Of a stretch of DNA of 64,000 nucleotides, positions 34,172-45,022 are shown one piece after another (position 1 is the stretch's first letter; each line of letters begins with the position of its first letter). The DNA comes from Epiperipatus broadwayi (taxonomy: Eukaryota; Onychophora; Udeonychophora; Euonychophora; Peripatidae): contig JAQFVV010000207.1 of assembly GCA_028023455.1 (NCBI GenBank), forward strand, positions 1,146,208 to 1,210,207. Reading direction: 5' to 3'. The position numbers and the translations under genes were made by a program. The notes below the pieces were generated by a model. The model did not search any database. It saw only the letters and a list, made by a program, of their open reading frames with translations, and was not told the origin of the DNA.

Positions 34172-36269
34172 AGCTTTTAATTTTAATTAAACGTTTAGGG
34201 TTTAAATTTTCATTATTATTTAAAAAGAATGCGTGTATCAAAACACAAGCGTTTATATGTAAAACAGATTTTTTTAAAAAATGTTTTTCGATTTATTTTA
34301 AAATAGTTTTCATATACCGCCTGTTTTTAAATCCATTTGATTTAAAAACAAGCTGGCTAGCTAATTGCATTCCTGTTGCTTTTATTTTAATTATTGTAAA
34401 CAATTTTTATAGCGGAGATTTGATTTTTATGTTGTTGTTTTCATTTCAATAAACCCTGGGTAGAATTCTTAGATAGATTGAGCGGGAGATTAATATTTGC
34501 CCTGCCTAAGGCATAGAAATTGGACAACAAGGAAAGTGTTTTGCAGGAAATGGAGCAACGTATAAATAGCCCCGAAAATTTGGAGTGTCAGTTAATTCAT
34601 TGTTCGTTGATAGACAAGCTGTTTATCAAGTGAGAATTTATATCAGCGTGGACATTTAATTTCTTAAAGGACATCAGCTGTGATTAAATACTTTTGCCTG
34701 CAACAAAATGAAAAATTCTATACTTGTTACCACCACCCGAATGGCTTGCTAACTCCACAAAAGACGGATCCCTGACTTCCAAGTTTGCTCCAGTAATGCC
34801 TTGAACACCTAAAAGAAGCCGGAACCTCTCTACATCTACCTTGCTGCCTAAAGAACCTGAAAATGAACTTAAGTAAAAGTGCACACTCTACGTGAACTTT
34901 GTTTTACCGAAAGGTAACTATTTTCGTTTTTATTCTTCCCAGGGTAAATTAATTCTCATTAAATCTCCGCTCAATCTAATCATAAATATGTCTTCTTAAA
35001 TCAATATAGCCTCATATCTAATATTTGCTGTGTTTTCCAATATTTTATAGTGTGTCTTGGAATCTTAGTTTTAAGCTTCCAATTTGCTTTCAGTTTTGTT
35101 TATTGGAGAGTGACGAATGAGTTTTATATTTTATGCCTCGCTTTTGTAAATGCTTTAGCAGTCTTGTATATATTTTTTTATGCTTACCTGTAATTATTTA
35201 GTATTCAATAATTAATTTTATACTCTATGTTTGCCCTCTTGCTAAACCTCCAAAACTCTTTTGGCTGACGACTTTATTGTCTGATTTTCGCAGGTGGAGA
35301 TTTCGTTTCTAATATCTCTAAAGGCGGAAATTAGAATTGTGTTTTTCTTTGTAATTTTATAAGTCATCAGCAGGAAGATAAAATTTATCCTTTCTTAAAT
35401 TACAGGTGAGCAATACTTTCGTTCTGCTAGAGTATTTAAACTTTTGATATTTCGTACTCATGTGCACTCTCCGATAGATTTCTTTTTGTATTTATTATGT
35501 GTGCTTTAAATTTGTCAGAGCGTGTACTCAGAATTTGTTTGTAAGTTTATTTTCTTTAAATGCTGGGCAGACGTAACTGTTTTTCTAATTATTTACTTGT
35601 CCCTTAGTGGGATCTTTAATTATTAATTTTAAAGTAATTTTCGCCAATCGTTTGGCTGGGATTCACCAGTTTTAATTGTTTCTTCATTTCAGTCATGTTT
35701 GTCAGTTGTTCTTGAGGTGGATCAATCACCGTTATTTTAAACGTAGTAATAGGTGCAGCTCATACCGATATAAGGACATTCAAGGTCTGACCAATTTTTA
35801 GATCTCGAACAGCTCATCGGCACTGGATTCTTTGATCTATTTCAGGGGCATATGGTTTAAATATCTGAAAGTGAAAACCAATGTTTAGGTGAATCCTCTG
35901 CTGAATGAAATTTGCTTCCTCCCTTTTAAATTTGTTTATTAGAAGATCAGTCAGTCTGTCATAGCTTTGCCTTTAGTATGTCTGGTACACGCCTGAGTTA
36001 ACCCCCATCTATTGTGTCATAAACTTATATTTAATAATTTATTTTCTCATAATAAAATTTATGAAATATGTTTAAACTTAATTTGGCTGACGTTTGTCTT
36101 TGTGCTTTTGTCTCAATTGTCTAAACAATTTAAGATCTCTTGTTTCTCCCTGAGTCTAGTCGGTGCAAACCATCATCATCATCTATTCTGATCACAGTAA
36201 ACAAATTTTCCAGACACATAGTGGTCTGGTGGCGCCCTCTGTTTCAGAATAGATTGAGTATCCGGTATA
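34172..36269 (+). repeat. Left long terminal repeat
   Basis: About 2.1 kb, matching 37828-39925 nearly base for base. The most diverged short patch is about 34985-35040. It contains TATAAATAG at 34561, AATAAA at about 34448 and ATAATAAAATT at about 36047. TGGCGCCCTCT lies at 36230-36240 near its end. No long reading frame is convincing; the 98-codon frame at 34156-34452 is low complexity and is also present in the other repeat. Confidence 0.85.
34561..34592 (+). promoter_or_regulatory. TATA box and initiator in left repeat
   Basis: TATAAATAG at 34561 is followed 29 bp later by TCAGTT (34588-34593), matching an arthropod-type initiator at the canonical distance. This is expected for RNA polymerase II transcription of an LTR element. 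Preserved identically in the right repeat. Confidence 0.65.
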
Positions 36270-36442
36270 TAGGATAGTAATTTTTAGCGCTACCAACGTG
36301 AGGCTTCGAGTTTTCAAACTCATGTGAGATTTTGTTTAGACAATTGAGAAAGATTTCAGGTGTAAGAGGCAAGATCTAGTAGGTGGAGGTTCGGTTTTTG
36401 TTAATTATTGTATGTATGGTTGGAGTAAGTTGGTAGAATGGG
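36270..36442 (+). other. Interior leader with primer-site-like sequence
   Basis: TAGCGCTACCAACGTGAGG begins about 15-20 bp after the repeat end. It is similar to retroelement primer-binding regions, but the leading TGG expected for a CCA end is absent. Confidence 0.35.
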
Positions 36443-36670
36443 GTTCGTCTTTCTTTTTAATGAAATAATTTATAAACTGTAAAAGCGTATTTTCGAAAAG
36501 TCTATCGGAGTAATTTTATTTCAAGAGTTAAATATAGTTCGTCTTTCTTTTATATGAAATAAATTAGAAACTGTAAAAAGAGTATTGTCTGAAAAGTTTG
36601 TCGGAGTAATTTTATTTGAAGAGTTAAATATAGTTCGTCTTTGTTTTGAAATAATTTATAGAAAACAGTA
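36443..36670 (+). repeat. 94-96 bp tandem repeat in the leader, 2.4 copies
   Basis: Units start with GTTCGTCTTT at 36443, 36537 and 36633. Each runs through ATTT(A)TAAACTGTAAA, TCGGAGTAATTTTATTT and AAGAGTTAAATATA; the third is partial. The block lies between the primer-like site and the ORF start, so it is part of the untranslated leader. Confidence 0.85.
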
Positions 36671-36750
36671 AATAGCGTTTTATTTGCTTTTAGATTTTTA
36701 AGTTTTTTTTTTTTAAGAAGTTAGTATAGTGAATTTAGTCTTGCGTGAAA

Positions 36751-37239
36751 ATGGGAGTAGTTAAAAAAGATGAGTCAGAGATGCATATCATGATGAAGAA
36801 ATTGATGAAGATGATGATAGAGATGAAGGAAGAACTTAGCGAAATCAAGCGAGACCAGCAAGAAATGATTAAAGATTTGAGAGAGATGAGGGGAGAAATA
36901 ACGGAAAAAGTAGTAGAAACTCAGGAAGTAGAAAAGGTTGAGGTCATAGAAGATATAGAAATTAAGGTAGCACAGGATTGTACTAGGCCAGAAAAGGTGG
37001 AAATAAAGTTAGAAATAAGCACAGATGGGTTACAAATAGAAAGTGTGGTGGAAAATCTAGTAAATGTAGATAAAGAAATAGAAGAAAGTTATAAGGTAAA
37101 AACAGAAAAGCAGGTAGAAGAGTCTCCACGTGAAACTAAAAATAAATTGGTTTCAATAACTGTTTGTGTTGAATATGAATGTGAAAAGAAGAAAAGAGTT
37201 AAAAAAAGATTAAGAAATATGATTTTAAAGCTGAAATAG
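36751..37239 (+). CDS. Charged coiled-coil protein, N-terminal part
   Basis: The ATG at 36751 starts MGVVKKDESEMH; 162 codons follow to TAG at 37237-37239. Residues about 10-60 are a strong coiled coil (MMKKLMKMMIEMKEELSEI, RDQQEMIKDLREMRGEI), followed by a very acidic, valine-rich middle (VEKVEVIEDIEIKV) and a basic end. There is no CCHC, capsid, protease or enzymatic motif. It is the only substantial gene of the element and sits in gag position, so a structural or RNA-binding role is possible but unproven. Near the end, at the A7 run 37201-37207, the adjacent frame opens and carries the rest of a plausible single protein. The family is not recognised. Confidence 0.6.
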   Translation: MGVVKKDESEMHIMMKKLMKMMIEMKEELSEIKRDQQEMIKDLREMRGEITEKVVETQEVEKVEVIEDIEIKVAQDCTRPEKVEIKLEISTDGLQIESVVENLVNVDKEIEESYKVKTEKQVEESPRETKNKLVSITVCVEYECEKKKRVKKRLRNMILKLK

Positions 37240-37520
37240 AATGCATCTATAGAACAATCTTATTTAAAACGTTCAAAAAATGGGTAGAAGATAAAATTTT
37301 TCCCTTTACTAAGGTTGATATGCTCAAAAATAAAGTAGGAAAGGTTGAAGAATTGGGAAGTTTCGTTAAGAAAAAGATTCCATTATATAAGCTAGAAAAT
37401 AGAGCAGAACGAGAAAGAGACAAGAGAAAATTGTATAAGCTAAGAAAATATAAGAGTGGGAAAGGAACTTATTTTAGTAAGTTAGTAAAAGGAGTAAAAG
37501 AACCGCCGGACAAAAGTTAA
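37203..37520 (+). CDS. Charged coiled-coil protein, C-terminal part (next frame)
   Basis: This frame opens at 37203, right after a TAA created by the A7 run, and reads to a TAA at 37518-37520. It begins KIKKYDFKAEIECIYR, has KTFKKWVEDKIFPF, and ends in a very basic stretch (RAERERDKRKLYKLRKYKSG, then VKGVKEPPDKS). It overlaps the end of the upstream ORF and is shifted one base back, so a -1 slip at the A-run, or an indel in this copy, would make one protein of about 255 residues. An internal ATG at 37320 gives a 66-residue alternative. The basic tail suggests nucleic-acid binding; this is inference. Confidence 0.5.
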   Translation, partial: KKIKKYDFKAEIECIYRTILFKTFKKWVEDKIFPFTKVDMLKNKVGKVEELGSFVKKKIPLYKLENRAERERDKRKLYKLRKYKSGKGTYFSKLVKGVKEPPDKS

Positions 37521-37827
37521 GGGTTCAGCATTTAGCAATCGGACGGATTGTTTTTAATAAAAATAAAAATAAAAAATTTTGTTAATGAATTATGAGAATG
37601 GAGAAAGGTTTTGATTCAAATGAAATATTGTTTTGTTTTTCATGAGTGCGAGGCAAACGTTCGGCCGAATTTCTAAGAATATTTTTAAAGTGTTTATAGT
37701 TTTAAAAAAAAAAAAGTTACAGGAATGTTTTTTTTTTTTTTGATCACGTTTTGAGGCAGTTGAACCTGATTGAAATCCGGTTCAATGGTGTTGTTATTAA
37801 ACAAAAAAAAAAAAAAGAAATTTATTA
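37521..37827 (+). other. 3' untranslated interior
   Basis: Contains long homopolymers (A11 near 37704, T14 near 37728, A14 near 37802). The last, AAAAAAAAAAAAAAGAAA, could serve as a polypurine tract just before the right repeat. Confidence 0.4.
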
Positions 37828-39925
37828 AGCTTTTAATTTTAATTAAACGTTTAGGGTTTAAATTTTCATTATTATTTAAAAAGAATGCGTGTATCAAAAC
37901 ACAAGCGTTTATATGTAAAACGGATTTTTTTAAAAAAATGTTTTTCGATTTATTTTAAAATAGTTTTCATATACCGCCTGTTTTTAAATCCATTTGATTT
38001 AAAAACAAGCTGGCTAGCTAATTGCATTCCTGTTGCTTTTATTTTGATTATTGTAAACAATTTTTATAGCGGAGATTTGATTTTTATGTTGTTGTTTTCA
38101 TTTCAATAAACCCTGGGTAGAATTCTTAGATAGATTGAGCGGGAGATTAATATTTGCCCTGCCTAAGGCATAGAAATTGGACAACAAGGAAAGTGTTTCA
38201 CGGGAAATGGAGCAACGTATAAATAGCCCCGAAAATTTGGAGTGTCAGTTAATTCATTGTTCGTTGATAGACAAGCTGTTTATCAAGTGAGAATTTATAT
38301 CAGCATGGACATTTAATTTCTTAAAGGACATCAGCTGTGATTAAATACTTTTGCCTGCAACAAAATGAAAAATTCTATACTTGTTACCACCACCCGAATG
38401 GCTTGCTAACTCCACAAAAGACGGATCCCTGACTTCCAAGTTTGCTCCAGTAATGCCTTGAACACCTAAAAGAAGCCGGAACCTCTCTACATCTACCTTG
38501 CTGCCTAAAGAACCTGAAAATGAACTTAAGTAAAAGTGCGCACTCTACGTGAACTTTGTTTTACCGAAAGGTAACTATTTTCGTTTTTATTCTTCCCAGG
38601 GTAAATTAATTCTCATTAAATCTCCACTCAATCTGATCATAAATGTGTATTCTTAAATCAATATAGCCTCATATTTAATCTTGGCTGAGTTTCCAATATT
38701 TTGTAGTGTGTCTTGGAATCTTAGTTTTAAGATTCCAATTTGCTTTCAGTTTTGTTTATTGGAGAGTGACGAATGAGTTTTATATTTTATGCCTCGCTTT
38801 TGTAAATGCTTTAGCAGTCTTGTATATATATTTTTTATGCTTACCTGTAATTATTTAGTATTCAATAATTAATTTTATACTCTATGTTTGCCCTCTTGCT
38901 AAACCTCCAAAACTCTTTTGGCTGACGACTTTATTGTCTGATTTTCGCAGGTGGAGATTTCGTTTCTAATATCTCTAAAGGCGGAAATTAGAATTGTGTT
39001 TTTCTTTGTAATTTTATAAGTCATCAGCAGGAAGATAAAATTTATCCTTTCTTAAATTACAGGTGAGCAATACTTTCATTCTGCTAGAGTATTTAAACTT
39101 TTGATATTTCGTACTCATGTGCACTCTCCGATAGATTTCTTTTTGTATTTATTATGTGTGCTTTAAATTTGTCAGAGCGTGTACTCAGAATTTGTTTGTA
39201 AGTTTATTTTCTTTAAATGCTGGGCAGACGTAACTGTTTTTCTAATTATTTACTTGTCCCTTAGTGGGATCTTTAATTATTAATTTTAAAGTAATTTTCG
39301 CCAATCGTTTGGCTGGGATTCACCAGTTTTAATTGTTTCTTCATTTCAGTCATGTTTGTCGGTTGTTCTTGAGGTGGATCAATCACCGTTATTTTAAATG
39401 TAGTAATAGGTGCAGCTCATACCGATATAAGGACATTCGAGGTCTGACCAATTTTTAGATCTCGAACAGCTCATCGGCGCTGGATTCTTTGATCTATTTC
39501 AGGGGCATATGGTTTAAATATCTGAAAGTGAAAACCAATGTTTAGGTGAATCCTCTGCTGAATGAAATTTGCTTCCTCCCTTTTAAATTTGTTTATTAGA
39601 AGATCAGTCAGTCTGTCATAGCTTTGCCTTTAGTATGTCTGGTACACGCCTGAGTTAACCCCCATCTATTGTGTCATAAACTTATATTTAATAATTTATT
39701 TTCTCATAATAAAATTTATGAAATATGTTTAAACTTAATTTGGCTGACGTTTGTCTTTGTGCTTTTGTCTCAATTGTCTAAACAATTTAAGATCTCTTGT
39801 TTCTCCCTGAGTCTAGTCGGCGCAAACCATCATCATCATCTATTCTGATCACAGTAAACAAATTTTCCAGACACGTAGTGGTCTGGTGGCGCCCTCTGTT
39901 TCAGATAGATTGAGTATCCGGTATA
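37828..39925 (+). repeat. Right long terminal repeat
   Basis: Near-identical to 34172-36269. TATAAATAG occurs at 38218, AATAAA at about 38105, and TGGCGCCCTCT at 39887-39897. High identity of the pair points to a fairly recent insertion. Confidence 0.85.
38218..38250 (+). promoter_or_regulatory. TATA box and initiator in right repeat
   Basis: TATAAATAG followed at the same spacing by TCAGTT, as in the left repeat. It could drive read-through transcription into the RTE fragment downstream. Confidence 0.6.
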
Positions 39926-39942
39926 ATATATATATGTAATTA

Positions 39943-40726
39943 TTAGATTTTGTAGATGATGTAGTTGTTTTTGCAAATAATGCTTTAGAGCTACAGAAAA
40001 TGTTGCAGGAGTTATCAGATGAAAGTAGGAAAGTAGGAATAAAGATAAATGTTAAAAAGACTAAAGTAATGTTTAATAGATTTTCTCAAAATATGAAAAT
40101 AAAGATTGATTATGATGAGTTAGAAGAAGTTAACAGTTACAAATACCTTGGTCAAATTATTAATACAGTTGGTAATATAATGGATGAAATTAATCATAGA
40201 ATTAAACTTGGTTGGTGTGCTTTTGGTCGAAATAACTTGATACAAAAGGAAATATGCCTATGTGTTTGAAAAAGAAGGTTTTTAATAAATGTGTTTTGCC
40301 AGTTTTTACTTATGGATCTGAGACTTGGACATTTAATAGAAGAGCAATACAGAGACTTCAGACCACTCAAAGAAGTATGGAGAGATGCATGTTGGGAGTA
40401 ACAAGAAGGGATCGAAAATGCAATGTATGGGTAAGAGAACAAACAGGTATTACTGACCTCATTGAAAAAATTAAAAGACTGAAGTGGAGTTGGGCTGGAC
40501 ATATTGGTAGAAGAGATGATAATAGATGGACAACTGAAATTCTGAACTGAATTCCAAGAGATTGTAAAAGACCCTGAAAGAGATCACATGTGAGATGGAT
40601 GGATGAAATAACAAAGTGTGCAGGGATGATGTGGAGAAGTGAAGCTAAAGATAGGAAAAGATGGATTGAACTTGGAGAGACCTTCATCCTGGAGTGGATT
40701 GATAATTGTTGATGAGGATGATGATG
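39943..40726 (+). mobile_element. RTE-like LINE 3' fragment
   Basis: It starts in RT motif C (LDFVDDVVVFANNA) only about 20 bp after the right repeat and runs to a (GAT)n-type tail (GATGAGGATGATGATG). The same blocks as the 13.7-15.9 kb copy follow in order: IKINVKKTKVMFN, YKYLGQIIN, a frame slip near 40250, SETWTFNRRAIQRL, WSWAGHIGRRDDNRW, then stops. AATTAT just before (39937-39942) and after (about 40725-40730) may be a short target duplication. 5'-truncated and dead. Confidence 0.88.
40000..40550 (+). pseudogene. RTE reverse transcriptase C-terminal part
   Basis: Two overlapping frames (40000-40269 and 40254-40550) together encode the thumb/connection region after the catalytic Asp pair. 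A one-base deletion around 40245-40255 separates them. The second ends at a TGA replacing the Trp codon of the LNW(I)PRDCKRP block, and the remaining C-terminus continues in the same frame past another TGA to FILEWIDNC. The minus-strand open frames over the same DNA are shadows. Confidence 0.82.
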
Positions 40727-40924
40727 AATTATATCAACTAAAACCTTAACTTATTATAGTATTAATACAGTGTATATTTGTATTTACTTACATGTTCAAA
40801 GCACACTTTCACAATATGTCTAATACTGTAATACAAACTTAATTTTAAACTTTGCATCATTGGTTAATATTCTGTAATTACATACTAGTGCTATAAATGC
40901 ATGAACATAAATCTAATATTTAAT
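40727..40924. other. No feature seen
   Basis: Short AT-rich spacer between the RTE fragment and the Penelope-like relic. Confidence 0.4.
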
Positions 40925-41600
40925 ATTTTATTAAACAATAGGCTGAGTGCTTTCAAGAGTCATGGTTCTCATAATCATAGCTCTTTGTAAAGTAACTGAT
41001 TGTCTAATCTTATGTAAATCTATGCAAAGTTCAAATATTCCATTTCCTGGATATAGAATAACACTGTTTTTTTTATTAATGGCATTGCTGTCTATTTTGA
41101 TAAAGCAGGCCTCTTTTATCTTTCTTCTAAAATAATTTCCTTCTCTGAAGACTAAGCTGAGCATTTGCAGATTACATGGATGTCCTGCAAGCTTTTGGTG
41201 CAGTGTGAAAATGGAATTGTGTGCTGGATTGGATTGTCCCTTAATATACAAATATTTATGTTGAGATAATCTAGTTTCCAGAGCTGCTTTGGTTTTGCCA
41301 TATTATATGGTTTTACAATTTTTGTCAGAGCATAATGTATTGTAAACCACTTGTGATGTTTGAGTGAGAGTTAATTGGTCTTTTGTGGTATTGATAAGTT
41401 TGTTGGAAACTAGGAAGGATGTGAAAGCACAACTGAAAGCTTCTATTGAAAATTGAACAAAATTGTTTGTGCATATTTGGAATGTATGGCAACAATAGCC
41501 CCTGTCTATTCACATTGAGTGTGTTTTGGTTGTTTTGAAATCATATATCTTCCTGTTAACAATGCTCTTGCTTAGTAAGGACATAAAAGACTGGTTTGTT
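40925..41600 (-). mobile_element. Penelope-like element relic, GIY-YIG endonuclease region
   Basis: On the minus strand the order matches the C-terminal half of Penelope-like elements: LLLPYIPNMHKQFCSIF (connector, about 41495), SGLQYIMLCSD (GIY-like start, about 41340), a stop, YGKTKAALETRLSQHK (the YIG..T..L..RL..H block, about 41290-41245), LAGHPCNLQML, and REGNYFRRKIKEACFIKI (the conserved E/R-YY-R-KEA helix, about 41140-41085). Such elements combine an RT with this GIY-YIG nuclease and integrate often at telomeres or microsatellites. Only the nuclease half is seen. The stop in the YIG motif and other changes make it inactive. Confidence 0.72.
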
Positions 41601-42241
41601 TGAACTATCCTGTAGAAGCACTGTTATAATATGACTATAGTTACTATCATAATACAAATACATAACTGTTTTAGTACAATCAGTAATAAAAAACATCTTT
41701 TGACAAGGAATCCAAACTTTTTATGTTATCATTAAAAAACTTTTTTCATTTTTGTAAAGGTTTGTTTAATTATTATTCTAATTGTTTTATGAAAATGCAC
41801 TTTTATTGGTAAATTATTTTTCATTTAATTATTTTAGAATTTTGTTTAAAAAGTTTATTTTTCCAACTTAAAATCAAAATTTGGGTTTATATCAGTGTAA
41901 TTAGTATCACTTATTAATTTATTTTGAAAATCGTTTTAAGCCTGCATTATTAAAAATAAAACTTATTCATGGCAGCTTTTTTCTAGTGAATTGCAGCATG
42001 GTCTAGTTGTAGATTTTGTTAATCTTCTGACATTTTTTTTTATAAATATAATTATTTAAATTACATTATAAGGACCACATAATAATAATAATGGAAAATT
42101 TTTTAGGATCTTTGATAGCTTTTTAAAAACGTTTTGCTTTTTTTTGCCAAATTTTTGCAATATTTTCAGCAGTAACAATGTCCAAAGTAGTTCTGCTACT
42201 CATGCTTTTGGTTCAAACTTTAAATTGTTTTAAAATATTGG
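41601..42241. other. No feature seen
   Basis: AT-rich spacer; no gene recognised. Confidence 0.4.
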
Positions 42242-42690
42242 AAGTACATCCAGCTTGAGTAAGCATAAGAAATGGTGATCATGTGATGTTTGCTTCCTTT
42301 ATATCAATCCTGTCTAATAGGATAATGGTGGCTGTGGTTATTTAAAAACCAAAGACCCCAAAATATATGGGTGATGAACTGATTTCAGACCTATATGACT
42401 ATATAAGCTAATGAGCTTGGATTGAAAATATTATGTTTTTAATTTTAGACTCATAGTTTTGTAGTTAAGTAAAGATGGGAGGGTTGCATTGGATCCTAAG
42501 ATCTAGGTGCACTGCTCTCAGATCCAAGGCTCCTCATTGATGAAAACAATAAGTTAGAAACTAGTCTTTGGATATTGGATGAGTAGGCATTAGATAGGGA
42601 TTTTATGCACAAACCTTATATCCATTGATTATTCTGGCTTGCACTGATTGGGACTACTGTAGGGAGAGTTCTGCCTGTTTTAACATTCTT
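42242..42690. mobile_element. Third member of the foldback repeat family
   Basis: The right half (about 42505-42690) matches the reverse complement of the 7917-8185 element: TCTCAGATCCAAGGCTCCTC, GAAACTAGTCT, GGATTTTATGCACAAAC, ATCCATTGATTATTCTGG, CTTGCACTGA, GAGTTCTGCCTGTTTTA. The left half carries AGCATAAGAAATGGTGATCA, which is also beside the first copy but on its other side. The segment order differs between copies, so the family may be longer or may exist as joined dimers. Non-coding. Confidence 0.6.
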
Positions 42691-45022
42691 TTGTTCTTAA
42701 TGGCTTTCTAAGTTTAACCACCAGAAGATACCAGCTTTAAATATTGTTACATATCAGCTGCATATGCTCAAGATTGTAAGTATTTGTGCATTTATAATGG
42801 ATTAATGTTCAACCATAACATTTAAAATGTCAGTTTGGTTATAGCATGCATTTTTAAAGATAAGTAAAATTCAAAAGTATATTGTGTTATAAGATATACT
42901 ATAAACTCCAAAGTCAGTGGGGGCATAGTTATTAAAATAATATATATTTTGTAGGTGTAAGTTTAAAAAAAAAGTATGCATTTTATCATAAAGACAATTT
43001 GCAGTGTTTTTATTTTTATGTTTTTGCTTTCAGCATCTTTCAATTATTGACATTTTTTTAATAATACCTACTGACGTGTTATTTTTTTTAAACTATTTGT
43101 CACAAATATATTAAACCGGACCCTATTTATTTACATAAGAGGTATTTCTTCTTTCCTTTTCTCTCTAATCCCTATCATTATCTTTGAAGGCTCCCGGTTC
43201 TGCAGGTAGAGATAATAATATCACTGTTAGCAAGTTATCAATAATACAAACTCTCTGCTACTAAATTATAAATCTGGACATCCAAGCACTTTATTTATTT
43301 TAAAGAAAACCTTTAGGCGTCTGTTAATTAAGATGCAATTAACATGCTTGCTCGACCAGCTACAAATTTAGTACCCGATTATTCCAGCTAGTTCATTGGA
43401 ATCTAAATACTGTGAACTCTCCATCCACAACGTAAACCCTATTCTTTTAAATACCCATATGTAATGAATATTTGTCTGATTGAATCCTTAGTCGTTGTTT
43501 AAATCTGTCGCATAATTCCTTCCCTCGCTCATGACATTAGCTCAATTAAATTACCCTAAATAGCAGTAATTAAAATATCTATACACCCAGTTTTCTTTCT
43601 TACTCTTTTCAATCCCGTCATTCGTCTTATAATGTAAACACGCACATACATTCTATTTAAAATACATGATTTAATACGCCTTCAGAATTACGTATATGTA
43701 TATTTTATAAAATAAACATAAACTAAACACACATTTAATAATAGAATACACACATATAAATAAATAAAATACTTGATTTTAAAGTCTTATTATGAAAGCT
43801 AATGTAGATAATTATACCATGGATATCAATAGTTCTATATGTGATTAAGTTCTAATTTATAATTCTTTAGGTGTTTAAAATTTTGATTTGCAACGGCTAT
43901 AAGTTAAGATTTGAAGACATATAACAAAATGAAATTCTTTACCTAGGATTTGAATCCTTCTGTACTTAAATAGGGTAATGTAACATTCTGCTGCTTTCAA
44001 TTGGTTGGTGTTAATTCCTCATAGGATTTTATTGATATACATATTAGCTATTCATGGATTTAGGCACAGACACTGATGATTTCCCACATTTCAGATGAAC
44101 ATGACTTTTGCGAAATAACTGCCAGTGTTACTGCAATAAAGTTTCAAGCTAGTCGCATGATCCAATGTGTTCAGCAATGCATTTTGTCTGCTGGTTTTAA
44201 CTATTTTAATAAAGACTTTATCACAGAAGAGAATACTGACAGGATGTCTATTGAATAATGATAATATTATTGCTAATAGGGTATGATATTTCAACAATGC
44301 AGATTTCTCCCTTATATATCCAGTGTCTTTTATCTTAGGATCAATTGAACATACTGCTCTAATTCTATTGAGGTTTCTATTTCTTTTTTTTTGAAAGTCC
44401 ATGCTTTGTAAGATTTTCCCCATTTGCTTATATTTCAATTAAACAGTAGTACATGTTCCCTTTGTTTATTAATTAGCAATAGCTGTTGCAATTATATATA
44501 TTTTTTTTGTTTTCGTTTTTAAGTTTTAAATTCTTGAATTTATCTTAGATTTCCTTATATCAGTTTTTTTATTTGAATTACATTAGCTTTCATTTTTAAT
44601 ATTTTATTTGTTGTTTTTTTTTATTTAAATTCTTTTTTTTTAATTTTACTTTTATTTACAGATGCACACACACTCCATTACTTCAACATTATAAGACAAA
44701 AGAGAAAATCTTATGTTATATTCAACGATTTAATAAAATTTCCCCCCTTGTTTCTTTTTTTTTTTCTATGTGTTTAAATGGATAAGATCCTATACATGAA
44801 AGGTTAGAGTGATTTGAGGTCAACATGGGCATGGCAATAATATTGGCATCAACATGGGATTTGGGTTTTCATCATCAGATTTGCAATGATATGGAAGGTT
44901 GAAAAGTTGGAGGTTGGAGTAGATTGAAGCCTGTCCATTAAAGTATGAAGATTTGCTATCTTAATATAAACTGAGCACTGACTATATATATGTGTGGAAA
45001 GGAAGATGATAATCTGGATCAA
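42691..45022. other. Intergenic; possible old LTR-like patch
   Basis: About 43100-43750 is less AT-rich and contains TTTAATACGCCTTCAG, also present in the 7.6-kb element's LTR (near 32240), but flanking similarity is weak. A 60-codon frame at 44076-44258, preceded by an acceptor-like CCCACATTTCAG, has plausible protein composition (CEITASVTAIKF) but no recognised family. Confidence 0.35.

Larger units (their letters stand above)
34172..39925 (+). mobile_element. Second long-terminal-repeat, non-autonomous element (5.75 kb)
   Basis: Two direct repeats of about 2.1 kb, 34172-36269 and 37828-39925, flank a 1.56-kb interior. They share the start AGCTTTTAATTTTAATTAAA and the end TTGAGTATCCGGTATA, and differ at only a few percent of sites. 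After the left repeat, TAGCGCTACCAACGTGAGG resembles the GCGC.ACCAACGTGRGG primer-site region of retroelements. Each repeat carries a TATA box with initiator and a late AATAAA. The only gene is a charged coiled-coil ORF split at an A7 run; no pol motif is seen. The ends are not TG...CA and no target duplication is visible, so termini are uncertain. This is best read as a LARD-like LTR retrotransposon. Confidence 0.75.

Noticed and set aside
37199-37240. Programmed -1 frameshift site
   Set aside because: Zero-frame codons across the A-run do not give a standard X XXY YYZ heptamer, and the comparable break in the other element shifts the other way; a slip mutation is simpler. Kept only as a question.
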